Origin: a virus
Direction: 5' to 3' (one strand)
Virus record (IMG/VR): IMGVR_UViG_3300045411_000417
Span: 1-64,000 of that record
DNA: 64,000 bases
Shown here in pieces: positions 24,871 to 34,149 of the stretch (within the stretch, counting starts at the first letter, position 1; each line of letters opens with the position of its first letter). Below the pieces are notes generated by a model, which saw nothing but the letters and a program-made list of their open reading frames with translations, was not told the DNA's origin and made no database searches. The translations under genes and the position numbers were made by a program.

Positions 24871-25740
24871 TTAATCCTCGTTGCTAGCTTTACCAGCAGC
24901 GAAACCGGCGCCAGCGCCACCGAGACCAGCATACAAGCCTTTTTTACCGGCTTTGTGTGCTTTCTCAGCAACTTCTTTTACCTTAGCCATGAAAGGGATA
25001 ATTTTCTTGGCTTTCTTCGCACCTTTAGCGGCGAGTTTATCAATGCCTTCCATGATTTCCATTTCGGCTGCGATCTTTTCAGAGAAGCCTTCATAGAGTT
25101 CACCGACGGTCATTTCAGAAGCTTTCTTTTCTAGCTTCTGCTTAGCTTTCGCGCCAAGATAAAGAGCACCGGCGCCACCGATGGCTCCGTAGCCACCTTT
25201 TTTGCCGATGTTGTGCGCGCCCTTAACGGCTTCTTTTGCACCTTTCTTAGCAGCTTTCGCGGCTTCTCTCGCTTTTTCGACTGTCTTTTCTTTAGCAGCT
25301 TTCAAGCCAGCCATGGTCTTCTTCGAGAGGTTCTGAATGAAGCTAGCCTTCTGCTTAGCAGCGAGCTTTTCAAAACAATCCGAATAGCCTTCAAAAATCA
25401 ACGAAGCGGCAGCCTGAGCTTCTTTATGAAGTTCAACTTCATCTTCACTATCAGCAACGCCGAGTGAGCTCATGAGAGACTCAATAGCTTCACCGATTTC
25501 TTTTTCAGAATTTTCGTGAGCTTCGAGATCTTCAGAAGCAAACTTATCAAGACCTTCTTCTTCAGCGATCGCACGTTCAGCCGAGAGCCAGCCATAGTTG
25601 TACAAAGCATCAGCCAACGAAGCTTGATCGAGATCAGCTTCAGCCTGCTTTTCAAGTTCAGCTGGAATTTCAGCGTTGAGAAGTTCGTTCTTCTCCACGT
25701 CGCTCATGCCTTCAATCATTGAGAAAATATCTTTACTCAT
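24871..25740 (-). CDS. Scaffold / prohead core protein, 289 aa, many K-x-A sites
   Basis: An acidic N-terminal half (MSKDIFSMIEGMSDVEKNEL) with LEKQAEAD, LDKFASED, LHKEAQAA and FEKLAAKQ. A Lys/Ala-rich basic middle (AKEKTVEKAREAAKAAKKGA) and Gly-rich segments follow, then LEKKASEM, SEKIAAEM and IDKLAAKG. At least seven near-identical elements suggest proteolysis into small peptides, like T4 gp22 or internal-protein processing. The basic region could bind DNA. Ribosome site aaggagtca. Confidence 0.7.
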   Translation of the reverse strand: MSKDIFSMIEGMSDVEKNELLNAEIPAELEKQAEADLDQASLADALYNYGWLSAERAIAEEEGLDKFASEDLEAHENSEKEIGEAIESLMSSLGVADSEDEVELHKEAQAAASLIFEGYSDCFEKLAAKQKASFIQNLSKKTMAGLKAAKEKTVEKAREAAKAAKKGAKEAVKGAHNIGKKGGYGAIGGAGALYLGAKAKQKLEKKASEMTVGELYEGFSEKIAAEMEIMEGIDKLAAKGAKKAKKIIPFMAKVKEVAEKAHKAGKKGLYAGLGGAGAGFAAGKASNED

Positions 25741-25751
25741 GGTGTGACTCC

Positions 25752-26354
25752 TTATTCTTTAATGGCGCCAACAGGAGCAGCCATCATTCTCTTAAGAATA
25801 GCTTTTGCGAGAGCTTTTTCTTTCAAAGAATATGGGCTTTCACCGTGGGTCATCGCTTTCAAGCCTTCGCCGCCTGAAGCTTTGTGGTTAACTGGAAGGT
25901 GCGCATCGCCTTCAGCTTTAGGCTGATGAGCGAGTGGTTTTTCACCTTTGCCAGCTTCCATTTCCAATTCACCAGCAACTTTGCTGAAGAAAGGAGCGGC
26001 GATAATGTTGAAGTATTCGCCAGTGAGTTCGCCGAACGCTGTGGTCGCGCTGACTTCAGAAGATTCTTCGTTGGTTTCAACTTCTGAAGCAACTTTTTCC
26101 GTTTCGACCGCAGTTTCAACTTCCTGCGTATCGAACAGCTGATTGTAAATATTAGCCAAGCTCATATCATTTCCTCCGTCTGTCTCGGTAGCGGAAGCGG
26201 TCTTTTCCTGACCATCTTCTTTTAGCCCAAGATTTTCTAAAACTCGATCGATCTCGTCGGTCGAGGGTTTAGCCGCTGTTGCTACTTTTTCCTGCCCAGA
26301 TGTTTGAGGGTCGGAAAGATTGCATTCAGCCAGCAATTCTTTAATAGAAGCCAT
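25752..26354 (-). CDS. Scaffold / prohead core protein, 200 aa
   Basis: Acidic and low-complexity. Sites GQEKVATA (~21-28), GQEKTASA (~49-56), ETEKVASE and FFSKVAGE occur, evenly spread. The C-terminus is a basic helix (KEKALAKAILKRMMAAPVGA). It abuts the protease gene, matching core-protein genes in other large phages. Ribosome site gaggataac. Confidence 0.68.
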   Translation of the reverse strand: MASIKELLAECNLSDPQTSGQEKVATAAKPSTDEIDRVLENLGLKEDGQEKTASATETDGGNDMSLANIYNQLFDTQEVETAVETEKVASEVETNEESSEVSATTAFGELTGEYFNIIAAPFFSKVAGELEMEAGKGEKPLAHQPKAEGDAHLPVNHKASGGEGLKAMTHGESPYSLKEKALAKAILKRMMAAPVGAIKE

Positions 26355-26355
26355 G

Positions 26356-28302
26356 TTATCCTCCTAACAACTTGTCACTTATGCGATTTGCGCAATCTAA
26401 GATTGCAAAGTCCCACAGCAACTCACGCTCCTCTTCAGGAGCAGAACTTAAAAATTCGATATCATTTAAGGATGCTGTTTTAACAGCTCTTTTACCGGAT
26501 TCGAGCAAAGCAGATATCCGCTTACTGACGGGGCGACCACCTAAGTGTTCTCCTATGAGTCCGAACGACAATAAATCTGGATGTTTTGCTATGGTTCCGA
26601 TTACCGGATGACGCCGCTTCTCCGGATGTAGGTCGTGGTACGTGTCATAAAGTTTAGACGTTAAATAAATGGCTGGAACGCCGTAAAATAACTTTTTGTA
26701 CAAACCTACATTCCGATCGTTAGCGGTTTTAATAACCGTGACAGGACGCGATTGGTAGTCCATAAAGCGACTCTGCCAGCCCTTATTGTATAAGCCACTA
26801 ATCCCCGCGTCAACGTCATAAAAACCAGTTCTGGGAGGAGTGTCTATAAGAGTCTTGCCACCAGCCAACAGACCGGCGCCGAGAGCCATAGCAATCAGAG
26901 GGTTATTCATAACCATCTTACGGATAAGGGGGCTTGCCGCGAATATGGCGGCAAGTGATCCAACCAGTAGTTCCGGACTGATGGGGGACGGTTTAAGCTG
27001 AGGATTACGGTTTCGCTCCATCAGATCATTCACTGTCTCGGCAGTCTTTTCCAGCTCTAATTGAGATGCCAGCTTGATAGATCTTTGAAGCAGGAAAGGT
27101 CTTGCAAAAGACCTTTCTGGAATGAATCCGGATAGATCCTCTGCTAACTCACTGTTAAAAGCCTCGGCAGTCTTGTGGGCAACTCCAGATGGAAATGATG
27201 CAGCCGGCTCATCCGCTTCTTTGAGCGAATCTAGCTCGCCAACTTTCGGTACCATTCCTAGAAGTAGCATGGTCAGAATGGCATCTGACTTATCTTTAGC
27301 TTTTAAAAACTTTTCCTTAGGAATGTCCGGCGACACCGCTTGCAGAGCTTTAGCCGCTGTACCTACGCTAGACTCGAGTTGCTCTAAACCTGTGCTGTCT
27401 GCGTTTATTTTATCAGAGGCGTTGGCGTCAATCTTTAGCGGAACCCGCTTAATGATGGAGGCATCCTTATTGACGACGGCTATCTTCTTGGTGCTGAAAC
27501 GATCGCGCGCAATCTCTGCCTGCTCATCCGCGCATTTTTGCAGAAACTCGGTGTCATTCAACTTACCTGCTGGAAGCGCCGCTAGGAATGAACTGCTCAG
27601 TTTCTGAAATGGATTGGCAGCTGAAGCTACCTTTGTCCACATATAAGCTGTCTTATCAGCTGGTATTAAAACCCGACTGATATCAAAGAATTTAGGGAAT
27701 GTATTGTCGGCGCCGACCAAAAGACCTGAAACAGGATCAATCTGGTTTAACATGTAGCGAAGGTGCTCGCAGTAGTCAGCCCGAGTTTTTGCTTTATTGC
27801 CGCATACTGAGCAAACGTCGTAGGGAACTTTAGCGCCCATCGAGAAGCACAGATCGTTACCATTGCTTATCTCAGCAATAGCATCTGGATCCAGTTTAGG
27901 ATTAATACCGACAACAAGTTCAACTCGTTTAGCCTTATCATTCCACACTGAGTGTAGAACTTTGCCCTTAGCTAAAGCCGGATCCTTGTTATTATGGTGC
28001 GTGAAATAATTACCGGTGGTTTTAAACGTCTGGTAGCCGTAATCATCTCCCTCGTGAGAAAGCGCAGGAATTTTGAAGATGTCACCATTAACGTTCTGAC
28101 CCCATGCTTCGTAAGCGCCCAGAGCCGTTAGGAGCACTTGCACCAGATCATCTATGGGCTGCGCTTTTTCAATATACTGCGCAATTTTAGGGTGGTAATT
28201 CGAGGCTTTCTTAACAAGATAATTGCGATCTTCCTTAACGAAAAAGAGGTCGCGATTATCGTTAGTGTTGCCAGGAAAAATAAGGCGCTTATCCATCATC
28301 AA
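26356..28302 (-). CDS. Prohead protease fused to core protein
   Basis: 648 aa. Residues ~60-250 contain NYFTHHNNKDPALAKGKVLH, a VELVVGINPKLDP strand, CFSMGAKVPYDVCSVCGNKA (candidate Ser nucleophile and C-x2-C) and FFDISRVLIPADKTAYMW. That pattern resembles head-maturation serine proteases of large myophages. The remaining ~380 residues are core-like with hydrophobic segments and K-x-A sites (WTKVASAA, LEKTAETV, VIKTANDR, AVKTASLND), suggesting self-cleavage. I infer that it cuts the K-x-A motif. Confidence 0.65.
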   Translation of the reverse strand: MMMDKRLIFPGNTNDNRDLFFVKEDRNYLVKKASNYHPKIAQYIEKAQPIDDLVQVLLTALGAYEAWGQNVNGDIFKIPALSHEGDDYGYQTFKTTGNYFTHHNNKDPALAKGKVLHSVWNDKAKRVELVVGINPKLDPDAIAEISNGNDLCFSMGAKVPYDVCSVCGNKAKTRADYCEHLRYMLNQIDPVSGLLVGADNTFPKFFDISRVLIPADKTAYMWTKVASAANPFQKLSSSFLAALPAGKLNDTEFLQKCADEQAEIARDRFSTKKIAVVNKDASIIKRVPLKIDANASDKINADSTGLEQLESSVGTAAKALQAVSPDIPKEKFLKAKDKSDAILTMLLLGMVPKVGELDSLKEADEPAASFPSGVAHKTAEAFNSELAEDLSGFIPERSFARPFLLQRSIKLASQLELEKTAETVNDLMERNRNPQLKPSPISPELLVGSLAAIFAASPLIRKMVMNNPLIAMALGAGLLAGGKTLIDTPPRTGFYDVDAGISGLYNKGWQSRFMDYQSRPVTVIKTANDRNVGLYKKLFYGVPAIYLTSKLYDTYHDLHPEKRRHPVIGTIAKHPDLLSFGLIGEHLGGRPVSKRISALLESGKRAVKTASLNDIEFLSSAPEEERELLWDFAILDCANRISDKLLGG

Positions 28303-29738
28303 TCCTTAAGCGAACCCTTAATACTGTGCCCGAACAATGACATCGGAGATTTTAAACCTTCGATGAAACCTTGACCACCGGTCGTATCCTTCACTTGCTG
28401 AATCATCTGTTCTGTTTTTGAGAGCATGTTGATAGTGTCCGGTGGTAGCAAGCCTTGTTTCTTAATCACGTCCTCTACGAACGTCTTGGTAATGATGGGT
28501 TTAGCCGCAAGAGCTGGAGCGAAACTTTTTAGTGAATCGAACGCCTGCATAGCTAGCTCTGGGCTTTCTTTCACCAAGTCGCTTTGAGCGCGAAGCCTGG
28601 CAAAAACCTTATCAGCGGCTTCACCCGCAGCGGCGTTGTCGCGACTTTTTTGGATCGATTTAATAAGTTGGATGCCTCCACCGATAGCGATGGGCAAGAG
28701 CATTACTTTTAAGTACTTATCGATGGCTTTGCCACCACCAGAAAGATAGGATTTTAAGTGCTTATCGATGGCTTTGCCACCAACAGAAAGATAGGATTTT
28801 AACGTGTTTGTAAAGCCGGAGGTTGCAGCAGTTTTGGACAAGGCGCCTTCAGAAATACTGTAAAGACAGTATCTGTCTGCTAGCATCCTACCCATACATT
28901 CATCGCTTACTCGAAGTTGGATCTCAGAACTTTGTTTCACTTGTCCTCCACTCTTTTTGCCCGCCATTTGCATGGCTTTAATCATTTCATCAACGCGTTT
29001 CATTTCGTCAGTATACGTTGGTGCGGAAGGTTCAGCACTAGTCGACATAACTGGAGCTTGCGTCGGTATTGCTCCAAGAATTTTTTCTTTAGTCATTTCC
29101 CTAATCGCTTGTTGAAGCGGAATTTGGGGCTCAGATTTCTGATCTTTAAGCACTTTATTGACAGCGGTCTCAGTTGCCTTAGACGCGCGGGACGCACCAA
29201 AGAATGCCGATAAATTAGGCAGCGCCAAATTACTGAGCGCTGAACTTAATCCTGACCAAGCACTTCTTGCCGCCACAGAATGTGGATGCGCAGGCTTATC
29301 TGACTTAGACGTATAGTATTCAACAGCGGACAGTCTATGAACGTCATCCAAATTAAACCCGTTTTCTAGATTATCCTTAATCACTTTGTTAGCCATGTTT
29401 GGGTTCATGGCAACAGTGGGGGATAACATGGTGAGTTCAGTGAAACGCTGCTGATACTGTCCTGGATTTTTCTTAAACGCGTCAGTAGTAGTTAGCGCAT
29501 TGAAGCTATTTTTCAGCTGCTTTTCGTGCTCCTCGTGGCGTCTCTTTGCTAGGAAGTACCCACCAGCGCCCATCAAAGCTGACCAAGCAAGCGCTCCTCC
29601 GAGCAGCGGTAGGTGCTCGAGTACCTTTGTTTTTGCGGCAGCATTCTTAAGAAGTTCAGCATCCTTACTAAGAACATCCTTATACGAATGAATTTCTTCT
29701 AACATCGTGCTGCTCAAACCCGTATTAAAGTCGCTCAC
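28299..29738 (-). CDS. Internal virion protein, 479 aa, with 15-aa tandem repeat
   Basis: Hydrophobic segments near residues ~42-66 (LPLLGGALAWSALMGAGGYF) and ~345-358 (VMLLPIAIGGGIQLI) flank helical and low-complexity parts. A 15-residue unit, LKSYLSVGGKAIDKH, is duplicated in tandem around residue 313-342. One ALSKTAATS site. Overlaps the protease start by 4 bp. Likely a core or DNA-ejection protein. Confidence 0.6.
   Translation of the reverse strand: MSDFNTGLSSTMLEEIHSYKDVLSKDAELLKNAAAKTKVLEHLPLLGGALAWSALMGAGGYFLAKRRHEEHEKQLKNSFNALTTTDAFKKNPGQYQQRFTELTMLSPTVAMNPNMANKVIKDNLENGFNLDDVHRLSAVEYYTSKSDKPAHPHSVAARSAWSGLSSALSNLALPNLSAFFGASRASKATETAVNKVLKDQKSEPQIPLQQAIREMTKEKILGAIPTQAPVMSTSAEPSAPTYTDEMKRVDEMIKAMQMAGKKSGGQVKQSSEIQLRVSDECMGRMLADRYCLYSISEGALSKTAATSGFTNTLKSYLSVGGKAIDKHLKSYLSGGGKAIDKYLKVMLLPIAIGGGIQLIKSIQKSRDNAAAGEAADKVFARLRAQSDLVKESPELAMQAFDSLKSFAPALAAKPIITKTFVEDVIKKQGLLPPDTINMLSKTEQMIQQVKDTTGGQGFIEGLKSPMSLFGHSIKGSLKD
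28711..28800. repeat. 45-bp tandem duplication
   Basis: Two adjacent 45-nt units (28711-28755 and 28756-28800) differ at two positions. They encode the in-frame 15-aa duplication of the 479-aa protein. Recent duplication is implied. Confidence 0.85.
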
Positions 29739-29741
29739 GCA

Positions 29742-29957
29742 TTACCTCGCTGTAGTCATCTTTTTATAGTAGTCGGATCCGCTACTGGCTGCGTCTAAAC
29801 CGGTTAATGCCATGTTAGCTAATCCACCTAGACCCTTACCCATAACCTTCTGCACGCCCCACTTACCAACTTTGTAAGCGGCACGTAAAGGTGCAGTGAT
29901 AGCTTTAGTCACTGGCGCAACAAATGCTTGCTTCTCGAAGCCTTTATTAAAGCTCAC
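29742..29957 (-). CDS. Leader-bearing small protein, 71 aa
   Basis: Begins MSFNKGFEKQAFVAPVTKAI, a leader variant with Q-A. The body has an amphipathic basic segment (VGKWGVQKVMGKG) and Gly/Ala-rich helix. Could be membrane-active. Overlaps the upstream gene by 11 bp. Confidence 0.65.
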   Translation of the reverse strand: MSFNKGFEKQAFVAPVTKAITAPLRAAYKVGKWGVQKVMGKGLGGLANMALTGLDAASSGSDYYKKMTTAR

Positions 29958-30825
29958 GAATCTTCTCCTTAACTACGGGAAGTGAGCCGTCTACGATCAA
30001 GCTCTTTTCTCTAATGCCGTTATGATAGTCGTAATTATCGAACAGTGTTTTGATGGTGATGTAGAGGGAGTGATTACCGTTAATAATACGAGCCGGCAGC
30101 TTATCGCTTATATACTGCTCAGGAGCTTTAAGATCAGCTTCTTTAACAATCCCTTGCTTAACAGCAACGTGAGCTAGCTTTTTCATAAGACCTAGCTTGT
30201 ATTCCATCTTACCTTCGCAGCCTCTAAGAAACTCAGCGATCTTCTCAAAAGCCATACCTCTATCTTCAAACGACTCTTCTAATACTAGCGCTCGTGCGGT
30301 TTTAACAAACTGCACTTCTAGATTTTCAATCTTTGTAGATGTCTCAAGATCCAACCTATAAAGTTCTTCTTTAGCAAACGCGAGCTTCTCGTAGCGCGCC
30401 TGAAGTTCATGCTTCAGTTCCTTTCTAGCCAGTGTACTCGCCTGCTTCTCAAAAACTTCATCTTTAAATCCCATAGCTTTCATAGGGTTAAATTCCGCCA
30501 ATTTAGTGTTAATCGGTGGGCTGAGATAATCTAAATCAATCTCTTTCACCGTCTTAGGTTTATGCTCCACCTGCAACTTACTGATGATCTCTGCGGAATC
30601 CGCTAGAGGAAAATCATAAGAAGCTTCTTTATCCATACTAAAAAGTCTACGCCATACGGACTTATTAGACTCAGCCGCAACATACTCCACTTGTGCTGGA
30701 GTCAGACTTTCTTGCTCAGCAATTTTAGCTACACCCTCGTTTAAGGGCGTCTGAGACTTCAAATAGCCATCTGCCGCCAACTTCGCCAGAACATTCAGTA
30801 CATCTTTTGAGCGGTATTGCGACAC
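29947..30825 (-). CDS. Prohead core-like protein, 292 aa, multiple K-x-A sites
   Basis: Mostly helical. Sites: LAKLAADG, VAKIAEQE, MDKEASYD, FEKQASTL, YEKLAFAK, FVKTARAL, FEKIAEFL, MKKLAHVA, IVKEADLK, about one per 30 residues. No conserved enzyme motif. It fits a scaffold cut to peptides or a processed internal protein. The start (MSQYRSKDVLN) follows a ggggctc region with no strong ribosome site. Confidence 0.62.
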   Translation of the reverse strand: MSQYRSKDVLNVLAKLAADGYLKSQTPLNEGVAKIAEQESLTPAQVEYVAAESNKSVWRRLFSMDKEASYDFPLADSAEIISKLQVEHKPKTVKEIDLDYLSPPINTKLAEFNPMKAMGFKDEVFEKQASTLARKELKHELQARYEKLAFAKEELYRLDLETSTKIENLEVQFVKTARALVLEESFEDRGMAFEKIAEFLRGCEGKMEYKLGLMKKLAHVAVKQGIVKEADLKAPEQYISDKLPARIINGNHSLYITIKTLFDNYDYHNGIREKSLIVDGSLPVVKEKIREL

Positions 30826-30854
30826 GTAAGAGCCCCCTTAACTTTAGTTCTGGT

Positions 30855-31181
30855 TTACTCAGAATACGCGGAACGACGTGGAGCTGACCTCAGTTTCAAC
30901 TCCTCAGCTAAATTATGAACTCGCTTTGATTGGTAGTGTTTGATTAGTTTGCTGAGCTGGTGTCCACTTACCGCTCCAGCTGCAGAACCTAAACCAGCCC
31001 CAATCAATGCAGACCTAGCCTTCTTTTTCTTAGCGCCCTTTATTCCGCCGACCGCTGCACCTGACGCAGCACCGAGGAGCGTACCAACCAAGGGGTCTTT
31101 CTCCCTAGCTAAATCGTAGTACTCCTCCGGTGTCATGGTCACAACAGTAGTAGCTGTCTTTGTAAACCCTTGTAAGAACAT
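30855..31181 (-). CDS. Leader-bearing glycine-zipper protein, 108 aa
   Basis: Leader MFLQGFTKTATTV; an ATG 9 nt upstream is an alternative. After a short PEEYYDLAREKDP segment there are two Gly/Ala-rich membrane-like stretches (LVGTLLGAASGAAVGGIKGA and ALIGAGLGSAAGAVSG) resembling glycine-zipper proteins. A TATAAA-like element sits just before the start and it diverges from the plus-strand block. May insert in membranes during ejection. Confidence 0.6.
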   Translation of the reverse strand: MFLQGFTKTATTVVTMTPEEYYDLAREKDPLVGTLLGAASGAAVGGIKGAKKKKARSALIGAGLGSAAGAVSGHQLSKLIKHYQSKRVHNLAEELKLRSAPRRSAYSE

Positions 31182-31249
31182 AGGTAACATTTTATAGCAG
31201 TGGACGCCGCGTAACAAGCATAGTATTTTTGATGCTTGGAGACTCAAAA

Positions 31250-31708
31250 ATGCACGCAGTTCGTCAAGAGGTTCACCTTCCGGCGTCTATCCTAGAGAAT
31301 TCAAAGAAAGAACCCCTTACCCCACTCATAAGTCCCTACCGGGGGATTAAGGCAACGCCTGCCGAGCTATGCGCCGGGGATGAGGCTACCCTCGTATTTG
31401 TAGGTCTACTCGACTGCTTCAAGAAATCAAATATGGTCGCTGAGGGTCTTCTACCTAATGTAGTTTGGGGGTTTGAGCAGTGTGGTTTTGATCCCAGAAG
31501 TGTTGCAATGGGACTAACTAAGCTTAGAAAGCTCGGCTACATTCGATATACTGACGACTTAGGAGGAGAGATCTTCGAGCAGAACTTTGATCCCCAAAAG
31601 CCCATATTCATCAGATATACTAAAAAATTCATAGACCTACTGGTCAAAGAAGGCGCGCCAAGTAGTGAGTGTGCTAAACTAAGCTCAGATGACCGACCTA
31701 CTAGCTAA
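31250..31708 (+). CDS. Putative winged-helix protein, 152 aa
   Basis: Start 31250 follows ttggag by 8 nt. The segment LVFVGLLDCFKKSNMVAEGL then VAMGLTKLRKLGYIRYTDD (residues ~40-105) resembles a winged-helix DNA-binding domain with recognition helix and wing. First gene of the polymerase block; may regulate or initiate replication. Overlaps the next gene by 20 bp. Confidence 0.5.
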   Translation: MHAVRQEVHLPASILENSKKEPLTPLISPYRGIKATPAELCAGDEATLVFVGLLDCFKKSNMVAEGLLPNVVWGFEQCGFDPRSVAMGLTKLRKLGYIRYTDDLGGEIFEQNFDPQKPIFIRYTKKFIDLLVKEGAPSSECAKLSSDDRPTS

Positions 31709-32195
31709 ACTGATTGCGGTCCCAAACCGCCGTCATTCGGAAGATCAGTATTCTATCCCCGCACCCAAGCACCGCTTGTTGGTGGTAGGTGGTGAACACC
31801 TTGATAAGGTCGAACCACTTGTCGCGAAGTTGAACGTAGAGGTCTCGATCTTGATTCCGACTTTTCTTCCACCGCTCGAATTAGCCTACGAGAAAGGACG
31901 CGGGGATGAGTTCTTCAAAGCACACAGAAAGTACTGTGTTAGCTGCGGGCTTGGGAATCTGGATGGAGTCGATAGCGACTCCATTGACGTTCTCATGATC
32001 TCAACCCCTAATACGGTGCAGTTAATATCGCTCCTCAACCAATGTGCCAGAGTCGTTAAGCACAAAGGTAAAGTCGTTATCTTTACTGACTCCATCCTCA
32101 CAAAAGACGTCTTGCGTAAAAACAAACTCGCCACAGTCACACACCACGCCAATGAAAACATTTACTCAGGCGCAGTAAGCAAAATCCGCAAGTAG
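31689..32195 (+). CDS. Rossmann-like protein, 168 aa, possibly methyltransferase-related
   Basis: HRLLVVGGEHLDKVEPLVAK then VEVSILIPT, followed by IDVLMISTPN and KGKVVIFTDS, reads as alternating beta/alpha as in SAM-dependent or Rossmann folds. The first loop (VGGEH) is not a clear SAM site. Overlap with the previous gene suggests one transcript. Substrate unknown. Confidence 0.45.
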   Translation: MTDLLAKLIAVPNRRHSEDQYSIPAPKHRLLVVGGEHLDKVEPLVAKLNVEVSILIPTFLPPLELAYEKGRGDEFFKAHRKYCVSCGLGNLDGVDSDSIDVLMISTPNTVQLISLLNQCARVVKHKGKVVIFTDSILTKDVLRKNKLATVTHHANENIYSGAVSKIRK

Positions 32196-32216
32196 TTCCT
32201 AACTCAATCTCTCGCG

Positions 32217-32224
32217 GGTATAAG
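32217..32224 (+). promoter_or_regulatory. Putative phage promoter, GGTATAAG
   Basis: gcgGGTATAAGttttct lies 19 nt before the DNA polymerase ATG. A start ~7 nt downstream would give a very short leader with the ggggag ribosome site. Confidence 0.55.
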
Positions 32225-32242
32225 TTTTCTGGGGAGATTTTT

Positions 32243-34138
32243 ATGCGCCACACGTACATTAAAGACCCGGCTAAGGTTTATGAATTATCGAAGCGGCTGT
32301 TAACTAAAAAGTCGTTTGGATTCGACACAGAAACTACAGGACTGGATCCACACAAAGATAAAGTGATTCTCGCATCCGTTAGCACTAATGATGAAACTGT
32401 CCTTATCGACACGCGAGATGTGCGTTGCTTACAAGCACTGCAGGAACCACTGGAAAACGAGAACATTAGTAAGCTTGGCGTCAACCTCACCTTTGACTAC
32501 ATGATGGTGAGAGGGACGTCGGGCGTAGTGATGGAAAGCTGTAAAGACTTCATGCTCGCTGAACAGTGTCTTGAGGCTGGCGTTCAGTTTGACGGATTTA
32601 GCTTAGAAGCCATTACAGAAAAGTATTTGGATAAAAAGCGGGATAAAACTCTTCAGAAAAGTTTTATCGGGCATAAGGGTGAATTTTCAGCAGAGCAACT
32701 GCAATACGCGGCTGAAGACACCGCCGACCTTATTCCGCTCAGAGAAAAGATAGGAGACCGTCTTCTTAAGGAGGGTATTATGCCCACCTTCCTAATTGAG
32801 TGTAACGCCCTCCCAGCGTTTGCAGACATCACCTACTTCGGTCAAAAACTTGACACCGATGCTTGGAAAGACGTCATGAAGTTTAACCAAGATAAGGCGG
32901 AGGAGGCTAAACGAAATCTAGAACCGTTCTTTGAACCATTCTTTGATCGAGACCTATTTGGAGTGCTGGACATTAATTACAACTCCCAGCCAACCATTCT
33001 TTATGCCATGCAGAGGAACGGCATCACTGTAGACGGTGAGATGATCACCAGCACTGGTAAGGAGGTGCGTAAAAAAATTAAGCACCCCATGATTCCGGCG
33101 CTCGATAACTATAGAGAAGCGATGCGAGCCATATCTGCATACGGGCAAAACTTTATAGACGCCATAAATCCAGCCACAGGTAGAATACACCCGGCGTTCT
33201 GGCAATATGGCACAGAAACCGGTCGTGTTGCTGGTAGAGGGGGAATCAATGTTCTAAACATTCCAAGAGATAAAAGATTCCGTCACGCGTTCACAACGGA
33301 TCCATCAAGACTAATCTCCACTGTTGATCTGAGTGGAGCGGAATTAAGAATTCTTGCGGATCAATCGGAAGACGAATTGATGGTCAGGGGTTTTAACAGT
33401 GGCGTCGACTTTCATTGCTATGTAGCCTCAATGCTGTTTGGTTGCGAGGTAACGAAAAAGAACACGAACGCGAAACTAAGAACTCCCGCTAAAACTATCA
33501 ACTTCATGCTCGCATACGGAGGTGGTGCTGGTAGGTTACACTTGCTACTTAATTCGGCGGGTTATGCAATTACAATTGAAGAGTGCCACGAGCTTCTACA
33601 GAAGTACAAGCAGACTTTCCGTGGAGCCATTCACTGGCTCGACAATTGTAAACGCTTAGGAAGATCTCAGCTATCCATGAGTAACATTAATGGTAGGCGC
33701 AGAAGATGGTTGCCGCCAAACACTGCTAAGATCCATGGTGAAATGTATAAAGAAGTCATGAAATCTTACAAGGGTATCGCAATCGGAGATCTAGACAAAG
33801 TCGTGATCAATAGGCAAGTAAGTAGGCTTGTGGATGAGAAGAGACAAAATATCTACGCGCAGATTGAACGAGAAGCCGCAAACTTCATGGTGCAATCTAC
33901 CAACGTAGAGATGACCAAGTGCTGGATGTACGAGCTTCGCAAAGAATTCAAAAAGCGAGGCTACGACGCCAGAATGTATAACAGCATCTATGACGAAGTT
34001 GTCTTAGATGTAGCTAAAAAAGACGCAGAAGAAGCGCACGAACTTCATAAAAAGATAGGCATCGAGCAGAGTCAGAAATTTCTCTCAAGAGTGCCTATGG
34101 AAGTTGAAGGCATACTTCTGCCTTATTGGACTAAATAA
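32243..34138 (+). CDS. Family A DNA polymerase with 3'-5' exonuclease
   Basis: 631 aa. An N-terminal DEDD exonuclease: FGFDTETTGLDPHKD (~25-40), GVNLTFDYM and YAAEDTADLIPL (~160). Polymerase motif A VDLSGAELRILAD (~360-372), motif B RTPAKTINFMLAYGGG (~413-428) and motif C IYDEVVLD (~582-589; the usual HDE is YDE). It replicates the phage genome; no 5'-nuclease domain. Preceded by a GGTATAAG element and ggggagatt. Confidence 0.92.
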   Translation: MRHTYIKDPAKVYELSKRLLTKKSFGFDTETTGLDPHKDKVILASVSTNDETVLIDTRDVRCLQALQEPLENENISKLGVNLTFDYMMVRGTSGVVMESCKDFMLAEQCLEAGVQFDGFSLEAITEKYLDKKRDKTLQKSFIGHKGEFSAEQLQYAAEDTADLIPLREKIGDRLLKEGIMPTFLIECNALPAFADITYFGQKLDTDAWKDVMKFNQDKAEEAKRNLEPFFEPFFDRDLFGVLDINYNSQPTILYAMQRNGITVDGEMITSTGKEVRKKIKHPMIPALDNYREAMRAISAYGQNFIDAINPATGRIHPAFWQYGTETGRVAGRGGINVLNIPRDKRFRHAFTTDPSRLISTVDLSGAELRILADQSEDELMVRGFNSGVDFHCYVASMLFGCEVTKKNTNAKLRTPAKTINFMLAYGGGAGRLHLLLNSAGYAITIEECHELLQKYKQTFRGAIHWLDNCKRLGRSQLSMSNINGRRRRWLPPNTAKIHGEMYKEVMKSYKGIAIGDLDKVVINRQVSRLVDEKRQNIYAQIEREAANFMVQSTNVEMTKCWMYELRKEFKKRGYDARMYNSIYDEVVLDVAKKDAEEAHELHKKIGIEQSQKFLSRVPMEVEGILLPYWTK

Positions 34139-34149
34139 AGGAAACACAA

